Shown: piece by piece, positions 7,074 through 11,615 of the stretch
Layout: each line of letters opens with the position of its first letter
Numbering within the stretch: the first letter of the stretch is position 1
NCBI GenBank assembly: GCA_020350085.1
Contig: CP070706.1
Span: forward strand, 2,754,887-2,766,501
From: Acidobacteriota bacterium
GTDB lineage: Bacteria > Acidobacteriota > Polarisedimenticolia > J045
Direction of reading: 5' to 3'
Length of the DNA: 11,615 nucleotides
Made by a program: the position numbers and the translations under genes
Notes under the pieces: generated by a model
Database searches by the model: none
What the model was told of the DNA's origin: nothing
Seen by the model: only the letters and a program-made list of their open reading frames with translations

Positions 7074-7198
7074 GAGAAGTCTCCTCGACGGCGCGCGCTG
7101 CCGTACGGCGGCGGCTAGAATAACGGCTGCGAGTGGTTGTCTTCCCCTCATCTCCGGCGCCTCGAGCGCTGGCTGGCTGACGAGGAGGCGCCGTCATT
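7074..7198. promoter_or_regulatory. Divergent acylase/yqeY intergenic region
   Basis: 125 bp separates the preferred acylase start from yqeY. The only AT-rich patch is CTAGAATAACG around 7115-7125. On the plus strand TAGAAT (7116-7121) matches five of six -10 positions, and on the minus strand TATTCT (7117-7122) is a poorer match. No good -35 is seen for either, so a bidirectional promoter here is only a suggestion. GAGGAGG at 7182-7188 is the yqeY Shine-Dalgarno, 10 nt from its ATG. Confidence 0.3.
7081..7086 (-). promoter_or_regulatory. Shine-Dalgarno favouring the TTG start of the acylase
   Basis: GAGGAG on the minus strand, 7 nt before the TTG at 7073. The competing ATG at 7151 has GGAG directly abutting it, which is too close to work well. 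Confidence 0.5.
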
Positions 7199-7666
7199 AT
7201 GTCGCTCAGGCAGCAGATCCTCGACGACCTCAAGCACGCGATGAAGGCTCGTGACCAGGCGCGCACCGCCACGCTGCGGATGCTCAAGGCGAAAATGACT
7301 GAGGCCGAAGTAGCCCAGCGCGCCAAGCGGGGGCTCGACTACCAGCTCGACGACGCCGGTGTGACCCAAGTCTTGTCGTCGTACGCCAAACAGCGTCGGG
7401 AATCGATCGCCAGCTACGAGCAGGGCGGACGCGACGATCTCGTTCGGCGCGAACAGCTCGAACTCGAGATCGTCGAGAGCTATCTTCCCCGCCAGCTCGA
7501 CGAAGAGGAGTTGCGAGCGCGCGTGCGAGAGATCATCGCCTCGCTCGGCGCCAGCTCACCGTCGGATCTTGGCACCGTGATGCGGCGGGCGATGGAGGAG
7601 CTCCGAGGTCGAGCCGACGGCAAGGCGGTCAATCAGATCGTCCGAGAGTTGCTCGCCGCTGAATAG
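7199..7666 (+). CDS. yqeY: YqeY family protein (GatB/YqeY domain)
   Basis: 155 aa from the ATG at 7199, preceded by GAGGAGG. Length and sequence match the stand-alone YqeY family throughout: N-terminal LRQQILDDLKHAMKARDQARTATLRMLKAK, cut here as LRQQILDDLKHAMKARD and TLRMLKAK, then EQLELEIVESYLPRQLDEEEL at about 81-101 and a C-terminal DLGTVMRRAMEELRGRADGK segment ending in a helical tail. The domain is homologous to the tail of GatB, the amidotransferase subunit that binds tRNA. The free-standing protein's own role is not well established. It is all-helical and cytoplasmic. In many bacteria it sits near rpsU and dnaG, which are absent here; it stands alone, divergent from the acylase and convergent with the AAA+ pair. 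Confidence 0.95.
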   Translation: MSLRQQILDDLKHAMKARDQARTATLRMLKAKMTEAEVAQRAKRGLDYQLDDAGVTQVLSSYAKQRRESIASYEQGGRDDLVRREQLELEIVESYLPRQLDEEELRARVREIIASLGASSPSDLGTVMRRAMEELRGRADGKAVNQIVRELLAAE

Positions 7667-7707
7667 ACCGTTGCCGCCAAAGGCCACCTCGTCGGAATGT
7701 CCGTCGC

Positions 7708-7725
7708 GACGACGCTTGCGTTGTC
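7708..7725. terminator. Hairpin in the convergent yqeY / 231-aa gene gap
   Basis: GACGACG / CGTTGTC form a 7-bp stem with one G-T pair around a CTTG tetraloop, 42 nt past the yqeY stop, in the 125-nt gap 7667-7791. There is no T-tract, so a Rho-independent terminator is not proven. Confidence 0.35.
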
Positions 7726-7751
7726 AGACCGGCCCGCTGCGCGCGAGCACC

Positions 7752-7767
7752 ACAGGGCTGGCCCTGT
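7752..7767. terminator. Second hairpin in the convergent gap
   Basis: ACAGGG / CCCTGT form a perfect 6-bp stem around CTGG, 25-40 nt past the stop of the minus-strand 231-aa gene. It could serve transcripts from either side. It also lacks a T-tract. Confidence 0.3.
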
Positions 7768-7791
7768 CGCCACATCGAAACGCGGGCCATG

Positions 7792-8487
7792 TCACGAGAA
7801 TTGCCGCAGCTTCTCGTGGTGGCTGGCACGATGGAACCGCCGCAGCTGCTCGATTCTCTCGGGCAAGTTCTTCGGCCGCAGGCGACGCACGAATCGCACG
7901 GCAAGACGGGTCGCGTCACGATATCTCGCGCCGAGCTCGGCGTCGTCCTGTTCGTAGTCACCCTTGTGGAACAGATGATGTTCGATGAACAACCGCTCCA
8001 CCGTCGTCAGCTGAGATCGCTTCGTCAACCGGCCGACGAAATGACTCAGCACCAGGTACTTCGTCACCCCGGCGTGCCACTCCAACTCCAGCAACGACAG
8101 CTCGGGTCCATCGCTCCGGGCTCGATCGGCAAAGGTAAGCAGGTGATCGACCTCCTCGACCAGGGTGGCGAAGGCATCGATGTTCTCGTCACCGAGCACT
8201 CGGCGGGGATCGTTCTGCTCGAGGTGTGTGACCATCGCGTTGGGCAGGTAGATGGCTGCGGCCCATCCGTCATGTCGCGGCAGCTCGCGCAGCAGCAACC
8301 TCGCGCCAGCTCCCGAGTGTTCGACCCGTTGGCGCACGGGCCGACCCTCCGTGACCAGGAGATGGCCTCGATCACCCACGACGAAGCGGCCGAGCGGCAT
8401 CAGGCCGGAATCGAAGCCATAGGTTCTCTCGATCAATTGCGCGATGTGATCGATCAACGGCATCTGGGGCAGCTGGGCATCGTTCAT
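7792..8487 (-). CDS. Protein of unknown function coupled to the AAA+ ATPase
   Basis: 231 aa from the ATG at 8487, which overlaps the stop of the upstream ATPase gene as ATGA (8484-8487). This is a classic sign of translational coupling and of a functional pair. I do not recognise the family. No signal peptide or membrane segment is seen, so it is cytoplasmic like its partner. An N-terminal part (1-85) is mixed strand and loop, with LLVTEG and AAIYLPNAMVTHL. The C-terminal two thirds look helical and rich in acid/His clusters: EEVDH at 111-115, ELEWH at 134-138, IEHHLFH at 168-174 and HRASHHEK at 219-226. These could bind metal, but no complete diiron or zinc signature is present. A role as adaptor, regulator or substrate of the ATPase is inferred from coupling alone. 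Confidence 0.85.
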   Translation of the reverse strand: MNDAQLPQMPLIDHIAQLIERTYGFDSGLMPLGRFVVGDRGHLLVTEGRPVRQRVEHSGAGARLLLRELPRHDGWAAAIYLPNAMVTHLEQNDPRRVLGDENIDAFATLVEEVDHLLTFADRARSDGPELSLLELEWHAGVTKYLVLSHFVGRLTKRSQLTTVERLFIEHHLFHKGDYEQDDAELGARYRDATRLAVRFVRRLRPKNLPERIEQLRRFHRASHHEKLRQFS

Positions 8488-10403
8488 CGGTCGAGACCTT
8501 CGCGGACGAACACGATCTCACCGTCGCGCTCCTCGACGAGAATGCGCCGATACGGCACGCGCGCGCGCGCGCGGACGAGGATTTCGCGATCCAGCTGCTC
8601 GAAGTCGATTGCCGTGTCCGTCAGCTTGAGCTCCCGCAGCCGCTCGAGTAGATCATCTTGGTCTGGCCCGGCGGCCTCTGCGTCCCGCCTGAGCAGCTTG
8701 CCGATCTCGACGTTGCAGCGACGCTGGAGCATCGACGCCAGCCGCCGCGCGCCGTACTCGTGCGAGTAGCCGCGCTCGAGCAGCATGTCTTCCGCTCGCG
8801 GGGAGAGCGAGACCTCGATACCGTGAACCTCGTCATAGCGCTCGGCAATCTTGCGGAACTCGAGACGCAGGATACGCCGGGCCGACTCGCGCGGCAGATG
8901 TCGAAATCGCACGATTTTCAATCGATTGGTGAATTCCGGCGACAAGGCTCGCCTCAGCACGCGACTCAACTCCGAGTCGTAGGCCGCGGTCGCGTCGCGC
9001 TCGTCGCCGAAGCCGATCGGCTTCGCACTCGTCGATCGATCCTTGTAACCGATGTTCGAGGTAAAGAACAGCAGCGTACCTGCGAAGCTCAGCTCGTTGC
9101 CTTGAGCATCCGTCGTCGTGCCGCGATCCATGACGGACAGAAAGAAGCGCCTCAGCTGAGGATGCGCCTTCTCCACCTCGTCAACGAGGATGAGCGAAAG
9201 CGGCGCACGGACGGCTCGCTTGTGGAACTCCGTCAACAGTCCAGGCTCGTCCGACCGGATAAACCCGCGCGTGGCACCGCGCAGCTCGTTGATGTCGGCC
9301 GGGTAGGTGTAGTTCGGACCCTCGATCATCAACAACGGCACCTCGAGTTGCCACTGCACCTCGAGCGATTGCACGAGCGTTTCCACGAGATAGTTCTTTC
9401 CCACGCCGGTCGGCCCGACGAGAAAGTAGCTCGCCGGCCGCGTCAGGTTCTGTGTGCCCACCGCGTACAGCGCAAAGTCGTCGCAGAGCGTCTCGATCGC
9501 TTCGTCCTGGTCGATGACGATCTGAGACAGCCTGCAGCGCAGCTGCTCGAGGTCGAGCCTCGAGAAGAGCAGCAGCCGCTCGTAGGCCGACAAGAGCTGC
9601 TCGCGGGGTAAGCGCTGCGCCGCGAATCGCGGAACGTGCCTGCCGTGCGGCCTTCGGTCTGCTCGACGCGCCGCGTCGGGCCGCTCCGGCGACGGCGTTG
9701 GCTCGGCAGCCGGATCCGATCGCCCGGCAGCTATGCCCCGCGGATCACCAGACCGGGTCCCCGGCTCCGTTCGTGTCGGAAGCACGAGTCCTTCTCGGTC
9801 CTTCGGGCTGTCACTCGCCTCTTGCTTTTCGTCCCCGGCCTCGCGGAGCATCTTGGCGTACAGATCGAAGCGCTCGGCACAACGGCGCAGAAACCCGATC
9901 TCGTCTTCGATGCGCATCGGGCGTCCGAGACGATTGGAAACGAAGTGCTCGCGCAGCCGGGCGTCGTCGGCCAGCATGTCGAGCACGTCGGCCGCCAGGA
10001 CGTAGGCCTTCGGGCCGAGGTCGTCGAGCGGAACCCCATGGATCTGGCTGCGGCCACTGATCGCGACGTCGAACAGAGCCTGATCGCCGACCTGGCGTAC
10101 GCGGTCCGGCATGCGGCGTAGCCGCTCCATTATCAATGGCAGGTCACCCGCCACGGGCAGGCGGAACCAGGGAGCCGCGAGCAGCGCCGCGAGGCGCCGC
10201 GGATTACTGCCAAGCACGGCTCGAAGCCGATCGTCCGTGTAGACGTCCTCGAGCAGTGCCGAGCAGCGAGTGACGACACCGACGAGGTGCTCCATCTCGC
10301 GCTGCTCGACCGACTCCAGGCCGAGCCGCTTCGCGGCTCGAGCCAGACGACCGACGAGGTTTTCGGCGTCGAACGGAACGATCGGTGCGCGGTGCGAGCT
10401 CAT
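8484..10403 (-). CDS. Single-ring AAA+ ATPase related to the ClpA/ClpB D2 module
   Basis: 639 aa from the ATG at 10403 (AGGA about 9 nt upstream); an in-frame TTG at 10451 is less likely. Residues 1-190 are mostly helical with no recognised domain. A Pro/Arg/Asp-rich linker follows (about 190-260). The ATPase module then begins: LSQIVIDQDEAIE, Walker A GPTGVGKN (330-337, Lys336), pore-loop position GFIR near 380-383, Walker B LILVDEVEKAH (Asp408-Glu409), sensor 1 FFTSN, a probable arginine finger in SPEFTNR, and sensor 2 YGARRL near 550-555. A ClpB-D2-small-like C-terminal domain follows. Odd points are Asn337 where Thr or Ser coordinates Mg, and Phe rather than Tyr in the pore loop. It has no D1 ring, Clp N-domain, or ClpP-binding loop that I can see, so a remodelling role is more likely than proteolysis. 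Confidence 0.92.
   Translation of the reverse strand: MSSHRAPIVPFDAENLVGRLARAAKRLGLESVEQREMEHLVGVVTRCSALLEDVYTDDRLRAVLGSNPRRLAALLAAPWFRLPVAGDLPLIMERLRRMPDRVRQVGDQALFDVAISGRSQIHGVPLDDLGPKAYVLAADVLDMLADDARLREHFVSNRLGRPMRIEDEIGFLRRCAERFDLYAKMLREAGDEKQEASDSPKDREGLVLPTRTEPGTRSGDPRGIAAGRSDPAAEPTPSPERPDAARRADRRPHGRHVPRFAAQRLPREQLLSAYERLLLFSRLDLEQLRCRLSQIVIDQDEAIETLCDDFALYAVGTQNLTRPASYFLVGPTGVGKNYLVETLVQSLEVQWQLEVPLLMIEGPNYTYPADINELRGATRGFIRSDEPGLLTEFHKRAVRAPLSLILVDEVEKAHPQLRRFFLSVMDRGTTTDAQGNELSFAGTLLFFTSNIGYKDRSTSAKPIGFGDERDATAAYDSELSRVLRRALSPEFTNRLKIVRFRHLPRESARRILRLEFRKIAERYDEVHGIEVSLSPRAEDMLLERGYSHEYGARRLASMLQRRCNVEIGKLLRRDAEAAGPDQDDLLERLRELKLTDTAIDFEQLDREILVRARARVPYRRILVEERDGEIVFVREGLDR
8556..8573. 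repeat. Alternating purine-pyrimidine tract with (CG)8
   Basis: CG repeated eight times at 8558-8573, preceded by CA, inside the 3' end of the AAA+ gene, where it encodes the RARARV segment. It is a possible slippage or Z-DNA site; it may also be simple Arg/Ala codon choice in GC-rich DNA. Confidence 0.6.
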
Positions 10404-10603
10404 GCGCTGCGTCCTGGGGACGGCTCGGCCGCTGCGAGCCGTCCCCCTCAAAGTAATAGCTACCGGCCAGGCGGCGCGCCGCTTTGCCCTGCCCGTCCGC
10501 GCCGGTCCGTCCCGGATCCTGCCGGCTGGTTCCCCTCGACTCTTTTCTCCACTCGGCCGCCGGCGCCCGATCTAAAGCCCGCCCATGAATCTTCGCTCGT
10601 CGC
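10404..10603. other. Upstream part of the divergent AAA+/groES intergenic region
   Basis: This 200-bp non-coding stretch lies between the AAA+ start and the groES promoter. It holds a 12-bp palindrome GCGGCGCGCCGC (10471-10482) and an AT patch whose minus-strand reading TATTAC (10453-10458) is a weak -10 candidate for the AAA+ gene, with no acceptable -35. Nothing else was identified. Confidence 0.4.
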
Positions 10604-10632
10604 TTGACACCCTCGCGGGGCGATCTTATTGT
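10604..10632 (+). promoter_or_regulatory. Housekeeping (sigma-70 type) promoter of groESL
   Basis: TTGACA (10604-10609) is a perfect -35 box. After exactly 17 bp, TATTGT (10627-10632) serves as -10 (four of six). The predicted start is near 10639, inside CIRCE, so HrcA bound there would block initiation. Confidence 0.8.
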
Positions 10633-10698
10633 CAGCACTCGTCGGAGGTGAGTGCTAACAGCTCACCCCGAGCATTTGACCTAACACACTGACAATAA
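10626..10698. repeat. 10-bp inverted repeat surrounding CIRCE
   Basis: TTATTGTCAG (10626-10635) and its exact complement CTGACAATAA (10689-10698) are separated by 53 bp. The left arm covers the -10 box and the first bases of CIRCE, and the right arm lies in the 5' leader of groES. It is not part of the CIRCE consensus. Confidence 0.6.
10632..10658. promoter_or_regulatory. CIRCE operator (HrcA binding site)
   Basis: TCAGCACTC - 9 nt - GAGTGCTAA. It matches the CIRCE consensus TTAGCACTC-N9-GAGTGCTAA at 17 of 18 arm positions; only the second base of the left arm differs. It overlaps the end of the -10 box and the predicted transcription start. By established knowledge HrcA represses groESL here and is released on heat stress; hrcA itself is not in the window. 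Confidence 0.95.
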
Positions 10699-10704
10699 AC
10701 TATT
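10676..10704 (+). promoter_or_regulatory. Possible second, CIRCE-distal groES promoter
   Basis: TTGACC (10676-10681) is a five-of-six -35 box; 17 bp later ACTATT (10699-10704) is a poor -10, with TAAACT and TATTTA nearby at less ideal spacing. The start would fall within or next to the ribosome site, so a leaderless or very short leader transcript would result. Weak candidate. Confidence 0.2.
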
Positions 10705-10710
10705 TAGGCC

Positions 10711-10716
10711 AGGAGG
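10711..10716 (+). promoter_or_regulatory. groES Shine-Dalgarno
   Basis: AGGAGG, a full consensus match, 7 nt before the groES ATG. Confidence 0.85.
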
Positions 10717-10723
10717 AACGAGT

Positions 10724-11011
10724 ATGAAGATCAGGCCTTTGCACGACCGGGTGCTCGTCAAGCGGATCGAGGAGTCCGCGAAGACCAAGGGCGGAATCAT
10801 CATCCCGGATACCGCGAAAGAGAAGCCCCAGGAGGGCGAGGTCATCGCCGTCGGAACGGGCAAGCGAGACGATCAGGGCAAGGTGCACCCGCTCGAGGTC
10901 AAGAAGGGTGACCGCATCCTGTTCGGCAAGTACTCGGGCACCGAGGTGAAGCTCGAAGGGACCGAGTACGTCATCATCCGCGAGGACGAGATTCTCGGCA
11001 TCGTCGGCTAA
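10724..11011 (+). CDS. groES: Co-chaperonin GroES (Hsp10)
   Basis: 95 aa, the normal family length. Opening IRPLHDRVLVKRIEE, mobile-loop region SAKTKGGIIIPD (about 18-29) containing the GGIII GroEL-contact motif, EGEVIAVGTGK at about 37-47, KKGDRILFGKYSGTEVK at 60-76 and the C-terminal IIREDEILGIV are all as expected. It forms the heptameric lid of the GroEL chamber in the cytoplasm and works with the groEL gene that follows 104 nt downstream. Expression is driven by the TTGACA/TATTGT promoter and repressed through CIRCE. Confidence 0.98.
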   Translation: MKIRPLHDRVLVKRIEESAKTKGGIIIPDTAKEKPQEGEVIAVGTGKRDDQGKVHPLEVKKGDRILFGKYSGTEVKLEGTEYVIIREDEILGIVG

Positions 11012-11115
11012 TGCCCCCCGTGGCGAGATGCGGACACTGGCTCTCAAGACGGATTCCCTAGCAAGCGATGGCCCGGCGCGACGACGCGTCCACGGCCTGT
11101 AAGGAGTGTCGACTC

Positions 11116-11615
11116 ATGGCTGCCAAAGCTGTTCATTACGCGGACGACTGCCGCCAAGCACTGCTGCGCGGCGTCAACAAGCTGGCCAATGCGGTGAAGG
11201 TGACTCTTGGACCGCGCGGTCGCAACGTGCTCATTGAAAAGAAGTTCGGCTCCCCGCTCTCGACCAAGGACGGCGTGACCGTCGCTAAGGAGCTCGAGCT
11301 GGACGACCAGTGGGAAAACATAGGTTGTCAGATGGTTCGCGAGGTCTCCTCGAAGACCTCGGACGTGGCCGGCGACGGCACGACGACCGCGACCGTGCTG
11401 GCGCAGGCGCTGTTCCGCGAAGGCGTCAAAGCGGTGACCGCTGGCGCGAACCCGATGGATCTCAAGCGCGGCATCGAGAAGGCGACCGAGCACGCCGTCG
11501 GAGCGATCCAGAAGCTCTCCCGTCCCGTCGCCGGCAAGGCTATCGCGCAGGTCGGCAGCATCTCCGCCAACAGCGACATGATGGTCGGCAAGATCATCGC
11601 CGAGGCGATGGACAA
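11116..11615 (+). CDS. groEL: Chaperonin GroEL (Hsp60), 3' truncated by the window end
   Basis: The frame runs open from the ATG at 11116 (AAGGAG 9 nt upstream) to the end of the window: 166 complete codons, roughly the first third of a 540-550-aa protein. The N-terminal equatorial domain is well conserved: LRGVNKLANAVKVTLGPRGRNV, quoted in pieces as LRGVNKLANAVKVT and LGPRGRNV (nucleotide-binding loop), TKDGVTVAKE, the catalytic AGDGTTTATVLAQ with its Asp, NPMDLKRGIEKA, and AQVGSISANSD. With GroES it forms the ATP-driven folding chamber. The 104-nt gap from groES (11012-11115) shows no promoter or terminator, so the two genes are taken as one operon. The C-terminus (for example a GGM or His-rich tail) cannot be judged. 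Confidence 0.98.
   Translation, partial: MAAKAVHYADDCRQALLRGVNKLANAVKVTLGPRGRNVLIEKKFGSPLSTKDGVTVAKELELDDQWENIGCQMVREVSSKTSDVAGDGTTTATVLAQALFREGVKAVTAGANPMDLKRGIEKATEHAVGAIQKLSRPVAGKAIAQVGSISANSDMMVGKIIAEAMD

Noticed and set aside
7789..8769. 326-aa plus-strand open frame spanning the 231-aa gene and the end of the ATPase
   Set aside because: It runs antisense across two coupled genes and ends in Ser/Arg low complexity.
8658..9611. 317-aa plus-strand open frame opposite the AAA+ ATPase
   Set aside because: The minus strand encodes all AAA+ motifs here; the plus-strand translation has no recognisable domain and no convincing start.
10404..10451. 16-residue N-terminal extension of the AAA+ ATPase to a TTG
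   Set aside because: The internal ATG at 10403 has a spaced AGGA and a more protein-like beginning.
1..11615. CRISPR arrays, tRNA or rRNA genes
   Set aside because: No regularly spaced direct repeats and no cloverleaf or rRNA-like segments were noticed on reading; a dedicated scan was not possible.

Overview
This is a GC-rich, gene-dense bacterial chromosome segment. It carries a bacterial enhancer-binding protein, a YqeY protein, and a CIRCE-controlled groESL operon with a TTGACA/17-bp/TATTGT promoter. The combination of a penicillin-acylase-family enzyme, a DUF1684 lipoprotein, HrcA/CIRCE control and the GroEL sequence style suggests an Acidobacteriota or Myxococcota-like soil or environmental bacterium. 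That placement is inference only; no rRNA or other phylogenetic marker is present.

Layout. (1) 1-1259, plus strand: the 3' part of a sigma-54-dependent activator (AAA+ core and Fis-type helix-turn-helix), followed after 5 nt by a small protein of unknown function. (2) 1250-7073, minus strand: a run of four enzymes or exported proteins, read right to left. They are a membrane-anchored penicillin-acylase-family Ntn hydrolase, a DUF1684 lipoprotein overlapping it by 17 nt, an alpha/beta hydrolase, and a second alpha/beta hydrolase of ABHD18-like appearance. A 274-bp MITE-like element with 16-bp perfect terminal inverted repeats and a TTAG target duplication (3294-3575) sits between the second and third genes. 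(3) 7199-7666, plus strand: yqeY, divergent from the acylase. (4) 7792-10403, minus strand: a single-ring ClpB-D2-like AAA+ ATPase coupled by an ATGA overlap to an unrecognised 231-aa protein. (5) 10404-10723: a divergent control region with the groES promoter, CIRCE and an extra 10-bp inverted repeat. (6) 10724-11615, plus strand: groES and the start of groEL.

How they fit together. The minus-strand hydrolase run looks like one former operon. Removing the MITE and one TTAG copy leaves only 21 nt between the DUF1684 stop and the next start, and the DUF1684 stop codon lies inside the duplicated target. The AAA+/231-aa pair is the best candidate for an undescribed system. It is a D2-type unfoldase-like ring with an Asn in place of the Walker A Thr/Ser, co-translated with a dedicated partner and divergent from a heat-shock operon. 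No CRISPR, tRNA, rRNA or complete IS was seen.
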